DNA of 64,000 bases from positions 1 to 64,000 of the forward strand of contig JAIWNI010000062.1 of the NCBI GenBank assembly GCA_025331435.1. Direction: 5' to 3'. Below are positions 43,188 to 55,800 of the stretch, one piece after another. Numbering within the stretch: position 1 is the first letter of the stretch; the number at the start of each line of letters is the position of its first letter. The notes beneath the pieces are model-generated. The model made no database searches and was not told where the DNA came from. It saw only the letters and a program-made list of their open reading frames with translations. The translations under genes were made by a program, and so were the position numbers. This DNA is from Choanephora cucurbitarum. Lineage: Eukaryota > Mucoromycota > Mucoromycetes > Mucorales > Choanephoraceae.

Positions 43188-46100
43188 ATTATCATGCTTA
43201 ATTTGACATTCAACCCCTGTACTGAATAAAATCCTCTCTCTCTCTTTAATCTTGTTTAATCCTCTTGTCTTAACAAATAAATTAGATTAAACTCTCTTCA
43301 CAGTCTCTTTTTTTTTCTGTTGCCAGTTCTTCTACTTTTCTCTGTCTCTCGTCCATGCTTTATCTTTATGGTACACCTGAGATGGAGAAGAAAATGCTCA
43401 TGTTGTGCGTACCTTTAAGTTCGCCAGCAACTTGTTGGATGAGGTAGTTAGTGTTGATGTTTTAATTTCTGAAGATCACTTGCCTTAATGATTTATTCAG
43501 AATTGAAACCCCCTAATGATTTCACACAGGTAAGTAGATATAACAAACGTCTCAAGCGCATCCTAACATTGGCATTTTTTTTTATATAAACGTACCCATG
43601 CTTCACTCGATAGCACCTAATACTCTGACTACGAGGTGGGTTATCTGTAAAACAGTAATGTAATTCAGGAGTTGTAGTGAGATAAGGACCTAAAGCTGCC
43701 ATGACAAAGATAAGAAGAAAGACACGTTAAAGATAGTAAGGTATCTCAAGAGTACAACTGTATGTTTCAAGTACAGAAAACTACTCTCTTTCAATATTCA
43801 AGGTAACATCGACCTTAGCATACCTGGAGAGTCTTGGCTTGCTTTCCAACAAGATCTCTTACTCTTCCTTGTTTGCTAAATGCATTTCAGTAAACTCATT
43901 AGATATTGAAGCAAACCTCAAACTTGGCGAATCTGTCTTCAACTAATTGTTCTGATAAAAGTTGTTTCTTTATCTTCTTTTTTCTATCAACCTAAAATGT
44001 TACATTATACTGTTAAATAATTGCTCATTACAATGTTTTGAAGGTTGGAATCTTGACTATACTTCTTTCAGTGATAAACTAAGACATCTATCTCTCTGCA
44101 AGCTAGTTCATTTAAAAAAAAGTAACATATAGCTGATCAAACAAAAGAATTGTCACCTTCTGACGTCGTTGACTTATTCTAAAAATGATTTCTCTCTTTC
44201 TTTTTTTCACTAGAAAACTGAACTTTTTCAAGCTTTTTTTTTTGCTAATCCTTTGACCACCAACCTAGTACAATTGAAAAGAATCTTTTGAAGATCAAAC
44301 TATCTCAATAGCATCATGTTATAACCGGTTTTCAACATCAGCTTCAAAAAAGAAAAGTTAAAGGAGATCTAATGCAACTTTAAATGACAACCCTACTGGT
44401 CTTTATTCCTCTATATATAAAAGAAAGCCTTTAGTAACATGCAAGGAGATTGATTGTTCCTTATATCTCTTATTTTGGATAGATAGACCATTACTTCAAA
44501 CTATAACCAAACGATTAGATCTACCTCAAAAGAGAGAAGGAATAAGCTAGTCCCTTTCTTTTGTTTTCACGGTCAATATTACTGTGTGCTTATTTCGACT
44601 GCTTTATGTATGATGACAAACTGAGTGAATCTGATGTTTTAAATTTGTACTAAAATGTATAGAACCAGGCTGTTACTCAAGTTATAATAGCATTCAAATA
44701 CAGACTTTGTAAAACCAACATAACAAATATTGAATGGTTCAGTGGATTACTTTAGGCAGAGATAACCAATTGGGTCCCTTGCTATTTCTTCATACTGATT
44801 GAAATGAAAAAGAGATGGCTTACATTCAACTAGTTAAAAATGAAAGAATCAGCAGTAAAATGAAATTACATAGGCCATTAGGTTAGTTTAACTCTCTTTC
44901 TATATACACCATAAAAAAGCAATCGGAGAAAGAGATAGAAAGAAGGGAGCTTGTCAAGTTTATCTTACTAACCTGTCATGGTTCGTTTGTTGACAATTTT
45001 GTTCAAATCTTATTAGGTTATATCGTATGATAGGAACAACTCATAGCTTAACTTGTATGATATTCAATAGACTAAAATCGAATAGTTTGCATATAGTTTC
45101 TTCTTGATTTGATATAACATCGTCTCATCATCAATTAGTGCTTGTTGGCATCTTACAGGATTGAAACACATTCTCGGGGCTTACCTCAATAGGCTTTTCT
45201 ACACAATTTTCTTTATAAAGTAATTTTATCAGATAAAGCGATCGTTCCTTTCTCTAGCAGGTTTAAAAAAAATTAAAATCTTATCTTCTCCGCGTGAAAG
45301 AAGGAGTCTATGTCAAGCAAGAAGGCACAAAAGAAAGAGATAAACTAGTCGTTATAGATTACTACTCGCCATGCATTGATTTTGCCTATCATAATTGACT
45401 TGCCACTCAAGTATCTGACATGAACTCTTCAAGAGAGAAAAGAGAGATTTTTTAGCATCTGTTCCTTAAACTTGATTCATCTCATGTTGTACACACACAA
45501 AAAAAAAAGAAAGAAACGCGAAAATGAAGAAAACTAGATAAATACGTGAAAGAAAAGAGGAGCATTGGCTATCATCTGATGAAATTAAGAAAAAGAAAAA
45601 AGAAGTGATTAAATCATGGTAGCATCAAGTTTTGTTCCTTTGTCTTGTTAAATAATCCGTTTTCTTTATTTCATTGGCATGTTCAGAAGATTCCATGTAA
45701 AAAAAAAAAGTAACCTTGTATCACTTTCGGAACTTGGGAGAGGGACAATCAGATCCATTAATCGCGTTATTAAAAAAAAAAAAGATCAGATATTATCTCT
45801 CATTCTTTGAATCTCTAATCACAATTATAACTGAAATAATTGTAAAATAACTTTCATGTATACATATTAAAATATAGAACACTATCTGTTCATAGTATTG
45901 CTTTGTTCTCATTCGCTAGAAAGTGAAGGGGTAGCCATACTTTGTAGTTTAGTCATTCGGCGGATCTTTAATCGAAAACAATCTGATAATTCCCTGTTTC
46001 CGTAGATACAGTTGCATCTGATATATAACTCAGGTTACCCGTGTTATCGGTTACCTAAAAGAAGCAGAAAAAAATTTTTTTTCATAGAGTGAATGATCCC

Positions 46101-46199
46101 CTCTCATTTGTATAAATACGAAAGAAAACTTTACTGTTGAACTCTATCATACATCTTTCTTTCTTCTAATTCTTTTCTTTTTTTTTCATAAAAACTAAT
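43188..46199. other. Long gene-free region
   Basis: About 3 kb is AT-rich with frequent A- and T-runs. A short coding-like fragment (43381-43488, HVVRTFKFASNLLDEVVS ending in a stop) may be a further relic. I found no recognisable gene, tRNA-like T-arm or repeat family in the remainder. Confidence 0.45.
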
Positions 46200-46602
46200 A
46201 TGCGTTTCTCTATTGTACAATCTCTTTATCTTGCTATTTTGGCTATTCTTACTGTCTCTGTTGCTGCAAAATCTGTTGATCATGGTCTGGTAAGTTTTAT
46301 CATTCAGAAACATTGGACTATATAACTTATGTTTCTGTTGTTTATAGTTAGCTAATGATAACTTGGCTCATCATTATTTGTCACGTCGTGCTGAAGCTCA
46401 TGGTGCTACCAATGAAACTGCTACTCCAGTAAAGAAGAAGAAGGATACTGGCCCTTATAGTAACCCTGAAGTTCTTTCAACCGGTACTCTTTTCTATGTT
46501 GGTGTTGGTGTTACTGTCTTGCTCTGGACAACCGGCAAGATAATCGATATCAAAATTGAGCGTCAAGAAAGATATGCTGAAAAGCTTGCTCATAGCATCT
46601 AA
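46200..46602 (+). CDS. Small single-pass membrane protein with signal peptide
   Basis: Two exons, 46200-46289 and 46348-46602, give 114 aa. The intron GTAAGTTTT...TTTATAG is phase 0. The N-terminus (MRFSIVQSLYLAILAILTVS) is a typical signal peptide with likely cleavage after AA near residue 24. The mature part is short and polar, with one NET glycosylation sequon and a KKKK basic stretch. A single hydrophobic span (LFYVGVGVTVLLWTTGKII, about 80-98) is followed by a charged cytosolic tail, KIERQERYAEKLAHSI. A type I membrane topology in the secretory pathway is inferred. I do not recognise the family. Confidence 0.75.
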
Positions 46603-47510
46603 AGAAAAAGAAGCAGCCTTTTATGCTTTATACCACTTTCTTACATGTTATGATTCATTTGTTAATTTTAATTATTTATATTTCTCCTAACTCATTACTA
46701 GAGTTATGTACCATAGAAGACCATTAAAAAAAGTAATACACAGTTTTATATCACAATCATATCACATGTTGTATTCAAGTGATGCACTGTGTGTGTGTTT
46801 TTGCTTTAATCTCAATTACGGCTCTTGTTTATCTACAGACTGCTAAGTTAATCAGAACGATAAATATAGATTTCGTCAAGTTAGTTGGCTTTTTTTTCTG
46901 TTAAATCAAGAAAAACATCTGTAGAGACCAATCAACAAACTCTCATTTGCCAAGTAGAAAACAAGTGAGAACTCTATATTTCATGATGTCTTTTCTTCTT
47001 CAATACCAGCTCTTGAGTTGTATAGTGCTTAGTTTGCTTATTTTCTTTATGAATCACTTTTTTTTATAAAGACATGATAGCAATATAGCTTCATTTAAAT
47101 CGTATTGATGAAGAGAAGAAAAAGAAGTCCAGAGAGCGACCTTATTATAACACATGTGATAACCAAGGTTTTATTTTATCACGGTTGATGACTATGTCAG
47201 CTAGAATGGCATGCATCACCAAGTAGAGACAAGAAGCTTTTTCATGCATAAAATGTCCTTAAAAAAGAGAGAAATTTTTCTGTCCGGATGGGGCTGGTCA
47301 AATATCCATTTTCCCTGATTGAAACCTTCTGCAGTGTTCTTTTTCCGCACCTAAAATAGAACCCCCAAGATATTTTTTTTTATTGTCCCACGCAATAATA
47401 ATAAAATCTATCTCTACTACATATATTTCCTCTTCCCTTTTTTTTCCTTGTTAAAAAAAAAAAAGACTTATTATTCAAGTTGATATTAGTATCGATTTTA
47501 TTTACCAAGT
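46603..47510. other. Intergenic region
   Basis: About 0.9 kb has no supported gene. The last 100 bp before the lipase ATG is pyrimidine-rich, then A-rich. Confidence 0.45.
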
Positions 47511-48766
47511 ATGACACTGTTGTCATTGACACAGATATCACTTCAAATGCGCCATACATTACTTAAGAAAGTACGGCAAAAATCAACTGTGGCTACAGTA
47601 GAACCTATTGTGATGTATCCTCGTCGTGTCAAGACAATGAAAATTGTTCATTCCACTCAAGAGCCAGAATATAACAAAAGAGGTCTTCAGATGCCTGTGA
47701 CGCCCTGTTATGTTCCCCCTCGAGCACCTATCGTCTTATGTCATGGTCTCTATGGGTTTGATAAAATAGGTCCTGATGCATTACCATTCTTCCAAATTCA
47801 ATACTGGGGAGGTATCGAGAATGAACTGGCTAAGCTAGGAGCCAAAGTGATTGTGACCAAAGTACCTTCTACAGGCAGTATATGGGATCGAGCTCAAACA
47901 CTTCATTCTATCCTGACATCAATCATGGAAGGTCAACCTTTGAATTTTGTAGCTCATTCTATGGTAAGATCTGATTTGTTAAGGATACATGAGAGGGAAA
48001 GCCTTAAGACATCACAATAACCTACACATACATTTTTTTTTCTATTAAGGGAGGTCTTGACTGTCGCTACCTCATATCACATATACCGAACCGAAATTAT
48101 AAAGTCAACTCTCTCACAACCATCTCTACACCACACCGGGGTTCACCTGTGATGGACTGGTTTCGAGATAATGTAGGTGTTGGTATGGCAGGTTTGTTGG
48201 CTACAGCCTTTGAGAAGAGTCAATCTGTCCCTCCTGCCTTACTGGTTCCTTTGTTGAAATCCAATGAACAAAACTCCTATCTGAGCTGGCCTCTTTTATC
48301 AAATTACAATAGAGTCTTTCAACATGTCATCCGATTGCTGGACACAGAAGCCTATCACAACCTAAGTACTGATTATTGCAAACACCACTTTAATCCTCAT
48401 ACCCCCAATGACCCCAATGTCGCTTATTATTCTTACGGTGCTCATGCCAAGTTCCCTTCTTGGTCCTTGTTCAATTTGCCATCTCAATGGATTCAAGAGA
48501 AAGAAGGTTTAAATGACGGACTTGTAAGTGTTGAGAGTGCGAAATGGGGTCAATACATAAAGACATTAGAAGCAGATCATTGGGATCTTAATGGTCAAAG
48601 GTAAGGAAGAGGGGGAGTCGATATACTTGTATGGTTCTAATCCAGGTGAGTTTTTCTTAAAAGATATCGATGGAGATATGCGAAACCTTTTCGAGATTCA
48701 ACTAAATTTGATACAATTGGATTTTATATGGAATTGGCAACTCACCTGTATCGAGAGGGTCATTAG
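47511..48766 (+). CDS. Alpha/beta-hydrolase lipase (Tgl2-like)
   Basis: Three exons, 47511-47963, 48050-48600 and 48664-48766, give 368 aa. The first intron splits the nucleophile motif AHSM|GG and the last one joins GQR to YRWRYAKPF. The fold begins with APIVLCHGLYGFD (72-84), where HG forms the oxyanion-hole region. The nucleophile is Ser150 in AHSMGG. Asp307 in LNDGLVS and His328 in DHWDLNG complete a plausible catalytic triad. The pattern matches the Tgl2/bacterial LipA type of triacylglycerol lipase. The basic, hydroxylated N-terminus (MRHTLLKKVRQKST) could be a mitochondrial presequence, as for yeast Tgl2. The family is clear, but the substrate and location are inferred. The next gene starts about 150 bp downstream on the same strand. 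Confidence 0.85.
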
Positions 48767-48919
48767 ATAGAATAAGCATAATAAAGAAAAGCAGGATTGT
48801 GCATGTATGTGTGTGTGTATAGGTTTGAGTTCAAAAAGGGTAATTTTGTCCATATTTCAGCAATTGCAACACGAGGTTACATTATACCTATTTTTTTTTC
48901 TTTCTTTATTCTCATTACC

Positions 48920-50720
48920 ATGTCTCTTAATTTCAAAAAGAAGAATAACAGTAAAGAACGTCAAGGGTCGAGTCCTTCGAGTTCACACGTGTTTGAAGAT
49001 GATGAATATGCTAAAGTGATTGAAGGGATTAAGCGAATCTACAAACAAAAGATTAAACCTTTAGAAGTTACTTATAATTTTGAAGGTATAATGAAAAAAG
49101 AAGGAATTTCTTTTTCTTTTTTACTTATAAAATCTTAATTCAATGATAGGCTTTCATTCTGCACCTTTAACTGACTCTGATATTGAAGCGAAACCTATTG
49201 TGCTTCTCATTGGTCAATATTCTACTGTAATGTATATCACACTGTTAAAATTCATTTTTAGATGCAGTATATTCAAACAAAAAGATACCTGTAGGGTAAA
49301 ACGACCTTTATTCGTTACTTGTTAGATAAAGCTTATCCAGGTGAACATATCGGTGTTGAGCCTACCACAGATCGATTTGTATCTGTCATGTATGGCTCAG
49401 AAGAGCGCGTTATTCCCGGTAATGCAGCTGCTGTCAATCAAGATTTACCTTTCCGAGGCTTGAATCGATTCGGTCAATCCTTCTTATCCCGATTCCAAGT
49501 ATCTCAAACAAATTCACCTGTATTGGAAAACATGACAATCATCGATACACCTGGTATTTTGGCCGGTGATAAACAGTTAGTCGAACGTGGTTATGATTTC
49601 ACTCAAGTGATTGAATGGTTTGCTGAACGTGCTGACTTGATCTTGTTGATGTTTGATTCACACAAATTGGATATCTCCAATGAATTCAAATTGGCAATTC
49701 ATAGCTTAAGAGGTCAAGAAGAGAAAGTACGTGTGGTTCTTAACAAGTCAGATATGGTCAGCCAGCAACAACTGATGCGTGTTTATGGTGCTATGATGTG
49801 GTCTCTTGGCAAAGTAGTGCAGACACCTGAAGTGATGCGTGTCTATCTCAGTAGTTTCTGGACAGAGAAGCCACCCAACAGTTTTGAGGATTGTCGTGAG
49901 TTGATCGAGGCTGAATCAAAGGATCTCTTGCGTGACCTGAAGGAGTTGCGACGTAATGCTGCTATCAGAAAGATCAATGAGATCGTAAAGCGTGCCCGTT
50001 TAGCTCGCGTTCATGCCTTAATCATCAGTCATCTAAAGAAGGAAATGCCTTCTATGTTTGGCAAGAAGAAGAAGCAAGAGGCCTTGTTGAAGAATTTGGG
50101 TGCTGAATTTGGCAAGATTCAACAACGTTATCATTTGCCTGCCGGTGATTTCCCTAATCCTGAACGATTCAAGCAAAACTTGGCTTTGTATGATATGGAC
50201 AAGTTCAAATCACTTAAGGAAGATTTGATTGAGCGTGTAGATGAGGTAAGATAGACTACATATAAAATACACAAATAGCTTAAGATAATTCTTTTCTTTT
50301 CCAAAGGCTTTGTCTAATGATCTGCCTGGTCTCATGTCTCAATTCCCTACAATGAACCCTGAGCTTCAACAAAGTGAACGTAATCCCTTCCAAGCATCTG
50401 TGATGCCTGGTCCCGGTGAAGTACCACCCTCTTACTGGCATTTTGAATCCATCGATAAAGGTGCTTATCTACCCCGCTTCCATCAGTTAGGTCCTCGTGA
50501 GGGCAAGGTCTCAGGATCTGAGGTAAAACCCATTTTGATGGAAAGTGGATTAGGCAATGATCAATTGGCTCAAATCTGGAGACTTTCAGACTTTGATAAT
50601 GATGGTTATATGGATATAGATGAGTTCTGTATTGCTATGCATCTTATCAAGGCAGTACAAAATGGGGCTCAGTTACCAGAGAAGTTACCTGCTACTCTGA
50701 TGCCCAATCGAAAGTTTTAA
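48920..50720 (+). CDS. EH-domain ATPase/GTPase (EHD/RME-1 family)
   Basis: Four exons, 48920-49085, 49150-49226, 49295-50245 and 50307-50720, give 535 aa, the usual EHD length. The second intron falls inside the P-loop GQYST|GKTT (77-85). A dynamin-like nucleotide-binding domain follows, with IDTPGILAG and VLNKSDMV, and then a helical region with the KKEMPSMFGKKKKQ membrane-contact stretch. The C-terminal EH domain (about 430-530) carries WRLSDFDNDGYMDIDEF, whose D-x-D-x-D loop would bind calcium. EHD proteins form oligomers on recycling endosomes and tubulate membranes, and the EH domain binds NPF peptides. The neighbouring YIPF6 protein happens to contain two NPF tripeptides, but that is only a coincidence worth noting. 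The polar N-terminal 25 residues are variable. Confidence 0.95.
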
Positions 50721-50881
50721 TCAATCATCATTATTCCTTATTATTATTTTTTATATGTCATACTGAAAATATGCACCAAATACCTAATAGAATAAACCTC
50801 TCCTCCTTTTTCTCTTTCTTTTTCTTTTGAATGCCTTGAATTTAGAGAGAAAAAGAAAGAAAGAAAGAAAAGAGTGGAGAT

Positions 50882-51931
50882 TTAAGAGACAGCTACTAGC
50901 CAGGCAATAATAAGATAAAATAAGAACAATGGGTATACTGCCAATGCTCGTCTATTGGCCAAATGAGCCTTTGATTCTGACAAGAATCCTACTGAAGCTA
51001 TGTAGAGATATAGATTTGACTGATAAATCATACTGTCTTTTATATATCCATTCAATTTGATTACTTACCATAGGTTGACCACATAAAGGCCACAAGAGAA
51101 GCAGGTACGCGGAACCAAACAACCTCAACAAAAATACCAATGATAGCCACAACAACTAAAGGGAATATACAGTAACCAATAACGCAAACAGATTGAAAGA
51201 AAGATCTAAGGTAATCTCTCATAAATTATCAACTTGAACAAAATTCCATCTCATTCGATGTGATCGCCTCTCATTGATGCTTACACTGATCCACCTAACA
51301 ACTTGGCATTCATTGTAACTACTGCTGCACCCAACCAAACAATCACAAAAACACCAGTAAAAATAGGTACAGATTGATCTGAAGGAACACTTGTACTCAA
51401 TGTACTATCATCATCATTAGTTGCTTTCCCGAACCAAAAACTAAAATCCACTTACATGGCCAAAGCTAAACACAGAATCAAAGGTCCCCATAAATCCCAG
51501 TCTTTTAATACACTGCGGTCGCCCTTTGGATGTAAAACTTGTTGCAGTTTTCTACCTACTTGTTTGACATCACGAAGCTATAAGGAATATAGGTTTAGTG
51601 TTGTTTCATTTAGAATAAGTTATTTGCTTACAATAGTCACTGAAACAGGTTCGTCCAAGGTATCTTCACCAGTATAAGCTGTTTGATATTCAGCTTGCGC
51701 AGGTGCAGAAGAAAGGTTACGTACAGTGGAACCAATGGAGCCACTAAGGTTAGCAAAAGGGTTTGCATAAGATGGCTCGGCTGTCTGAGTAGGTAGTTGT
51801 TGTTTCATAGAAGATTGGCCAGTCAGATCAACATCAGGCTCAATACTTCTATCTGCCTGATAAAAGTCGAACTCGTTATCGTTGCGCGCAAAAGGGTTCT
51901 CGTATTGCTGATGCTGTGAATGAGATAACAT
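50882..51931 (-). CDS. Yip1-family Golgi membrane protein (YIPF6/Yip4)
   Basis: Five exons on the minus strand, 51931-51632, 51577-51456, 51404-51285, 51205-51069 and 50997-50882, give 264 aa. The polar N-terminus includes two NPF tripeptides. The diagnostic start of the YIPF6/Yip4 group follows: GEDTLDEPVSVTI, then DWDLWGPLILCLALA. Five hydrophobic segments come next, with VPIFTGVFVIVWLGAAVVTM, NAKLLGG, SFFQSVCVIGYCIFPLVV and the C-terminal NRRALAVYPLFLFY. Yip1-family proteins reside in the Golgi and ER exit sites, bind Ypt/Rab GTPases and act in vesicle budding. Introns fall between or within membrane segments without frame loss. The ATG at 51931 is preferred over 51976, which adds a Phe-rich leader. 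It converges with the EHD gene, 161 bp apart. Confidence 0.92.
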
Positions 51932-52670
51932 GAAGTTCACTTGATAAAAAAAGAGAGAAAAGCAAAAATGGAACAAAAATAAAAATTAAAAGAAAATCAG
52001 CCAAGGGCGGGAAGAAGCTTGTGCTATCAAGCGATTGCTTTAGTCTATTGACTTTCTCTTCAATAAAAAGAAAACGCATAACTATTAACATGTAATTGTT
52101 GGAAATACATACAAGGAACTATTGTTTCATAGATTCATAGGAGAGAAAAGACAAAAAGATTCTCTCAGTAGCCAATAGCTATTTTAACAGTGGCAAATCG
52201 GCCAAAAATAAGGTACAACTTGTAAAAGTTTGCACAAGACATTCAAGATAGATCCTTCAAAATACATAGACTACATACAATTATCAGTCCCTAAGGCTTT
52301 GTTACTCAACTAGGAAAGGACCTATTCATGTTGCCAATAATTTAAAGTGAGATTGTCTGACTTAAACTCTCTGTCAAAATTACCTTGACAACCTCATATG
52401 CCGTCTATACTTACTATCTAAAGTAGATACACACACATAAGATAAAGAAAGAAGAAGAACAAATATCAACAACTGACAATCTATTGTTCTTCAAAGTGGT
52501 AACTATAGAAAACTGCCTTAGGGAGTATAGGAATATTGACAGAGTATTTTTTTTTGATTGTTTGAAGAATCAAACTGGTTTAATATATAAAGGAAATATC
52601 GTGCTTCCACAACAATCTATATAATTAAAAAAATGGAGTCGTTTGTAACTTTTTTTACACGCTTTCTAAC
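51932..52670. other. Upstream region of the YIPF6 gene and left flank of LTR element B
   Basis: No gene is seen. Before insertion of element B this would have been continuous with the sequence upstream of the GET2-like gene at 57797. Confidence 0.5.
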
Positions 52671-52675
52671 TATTG

Positions 52676-52897
52676 TGACGTTATTCTGAGTATGAAGTAG
52701 ATAAAAGATAACAAAGAGAAAAATCTAGTAATTGAAAGATTGGATCCCCTTTATTCATATATGTTTTCGTTTGTATTTATATCTTTTCTTCAATATTTAT
52801 AACATGATAATTATTCTTGATATTTGTCTTGATCTTGATATTTTTGTAAGGTGATCTTTCTTGAGTCGAATCGGATGTTCAATCTAAGCGCGTCACA
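52676..52897 (-). repeat. 3' LTR of element B
   Basis: A 222-bp repeat identical to 57475-57696. The Gag-Pol frame stops inside it, at 52879. Confidence 0.92.
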
Positions 52898-55800
52898 TCA
52901 TCCCCTCCTTTAGATGAGCTCACCAAGTCTTCTTGCCTGTCTTGTAAATACCATGGTCTCATGTACTTGACGTTCGCGGTCGTTGTTTTCTTTGGATCTG
53001 CACAGTTCTTGATCTTGTATGAAGTTCCTTCTTCGTTGTTCCGATCAATGATTTCCCACGGACCAGACCATCTTTCTTTTGGGAACGGCATTTTTTCCAA
53101 GTTCTTCTTAGCCACTAGATCACCAATTTGATATACCTTCTTAACTCGCTTGCCGAAGTTGTAGGCCCGTTTCTGTCTTATTTGTGCTCGTTCAATATTC
53201 TTCAGAACCTTGCCATGAATAAGCGGTAAGTGGTTGTGGAGGTATACAGCCCAGGGTTCGGTCTCATAAGTTCTTCCCATAGGTAGTCCTAAGTCCGGCA
53301 ATAGCGGGATTTTTGCTTTCCTCCCAAACAACACCTCAAAGGGGGAGAAACCTGTACTAGATTGGACCGCAGTGTTGTAGGCAAACGTTACGAAGGGCAA
53401 ATGTTGGTCCCATTCAGCAGGATTCTGATCAACGCAAATCGCCAAACTAGTCTTCAGTGTTCGATTTATTCTTTCAACCAAGCCGTCAGTCTGAGGATGT
53501 TCTACTGAAGTAAGCGACCTTCGAATGCCTAGTCTTCGACACACCTGTACCATAGCCTCAGACACATAGTTCGAGCCATTGTCAGTTATCAGCCTTCCAG
53601 GAACACCAAGTTTAAGAACCACCTCAAAAAGCAAAACCGGCACAACATGATCGGTATCGAATGATGGTAAAGCTGCGGTAATCACCCATTTGCTTAGATA
53701 CTCCATGAACACCAGTAGATATTTGTTTCCTTGTTTGCTTTCCGGCAGAACCGCAATATCAGAAGCCCAAATTTCACCTAGGTAGTGAGGTGATATTGGT
53801 TTCATTGGAGCCGCCGTTGAGTCTGTTCTAATCTTCTTCCTTTGGCAAGCCTCACAGTGTTTTACCCATGTTTCGGTGTCTTGTCGCATGGAGGGCCACC
53901 ATCCAGTTTCTTGTGCCTTGGCCAGAGTCTTGACCACACCAAAGTGTCCCCCAGTTACCCCCTCATGAGCATGTTTCAACACCATGGCTACTAGAGCTCG
54001 CGGAATTCTCGGAACTACGGTCTTGTCATCCATACTTCTTGCCAGTACACCATTTTTCCATACGTTTGGGGCCTTCACCCCCTCCCGAAGAAGGGCCTGA
54101 CACTCAGGATCCTGCAATTGTAATGCTTTGAAAGTATCGACGGTAATAGATTCCGGGTTCTGGGAGTCCTGAGAGAGCCTACTAAGAGCGTCCGCATCTT
54201 GGTTAAGAATGCCCTTTTTGTGAACAACGTTGAAATGATATGATTGCAACGCCATAATCCACCTAGCGATTCGTCCTTTCGGTGTTTTTGTTGACAAGAT
54301 AGACTTTAAGGCCGAATGATCAGTGTATACCGTAAAGTCAGCACCATAGACGTATGGGTGAAAATAGTCGAGAGCCCAAACAATTGCTAAGCATTCTTTC
54401 TCCGTAGTGTGATAGTTTTGTTCCGCTGGTGTCAAAGTCCTACTTGCGAAAGATACTGGTCGACCGGCCTGTACTAGTACAGCGCCTAACCCATAGTTGC
54501 TAGCATCACAATGAATATCGTAAGGCAATGACGGATTTGGATATGCCAAACATGGTAGCTGTGTAATCCGCTTCTTAAGTATGTTGAAGGCCTTGTCAGC
54601 GTCATCAGTCCATCCAAAGTCTTCATCCTTCTTCAGTAATTGATACAAAGGCCGAGCCACCGTAGATAAATCTTGAATGAACTTGTGATAGAATGCACAG
54701 AAACCCAGAAACCTCATCAACTGGCGGACAGTAACCGGAACCGGCCAGGTCTTGACTACCGCTACCTTTTCCGGATCAGAGCGGATGCCTTCTTGACTGA
54801 CCAGAAACCCCAAGAATTTGACCTCTTGTTTGAAAAACTGACACTTCTTGACGGAAATCTTCAAATTATAGTCTTGCAGCTTTTTCATCACCCTTTCCAG
54901 GTCTTCAACATGCTGTTGTTCATCCTTGCTGTATATTATGATATCATCTAAATATACCATTGTTCTTGGAACTCCCCTCAACACAATATGCATAAATCGC
55001 ATAAATGAACTGGGACCATTCACTACACCAAAGGGCATACAGGTAAACTGGTACAAAGAGCCATTCGCCACAAACGCTGTCTTCTTAGCGTCCCTTTCAT
55101 CCAAGGGTAGTTGCCAGTAACCGGACTTGAGATCTATGGTTGAGAAACAGAAACTCCCATGCAACCTATCTAAAAGTTCAGAGATTCTTGGTAACGGGTA
55201 TTTGTCTTTTACCGTCAGCTTATTTAATCCTCGGTAGTCCACGCAGAATCGATAACTACCGTCCGGTTTCTTGATCAACACCACCGGCGAACACCAGTCG
55301 CTGTTGCTTGAAACAATCACCTTCTTCTTCAGCATGTCTTGAACTTCTCGAGCAATGGCTTGGTTTTCCACTTCTGATCTACGATAATCTCGCATAACAC
55401 AGGGTAGCGCGTCACCAGTGTCTATCCGATGTTTATAGGGAGCAGTCGTAATGGACTGTTCTTCTGGAATCTCGGTTATCTTGACATAGGTATTGAGTAG
55501 AGCTTCCACCACCGGTTCATGTGCATTACACTTAACCTCCCGTCGAACAGACTTTGAACTAGGATGTAAAACTATGTCCTCCTGGATCATCCAGTCCATA
55601 CCTAATATGATGCCTTCATTTTGTTTCTTGACCACATATAGATGAGCTTCAGTCTTGCTTCCATCTTCGAGCCAAAACCTCAGGATTGCCTTATCGCTTG
55701 TGACCTGAGTCGTTGAATTACCATAGCGAATAACCTCGGTGGGACAAGTGTATCTTTCTAGTTCCAGCCGTTCAGCGTCCTTCTCCGCTATTGAGCACAT

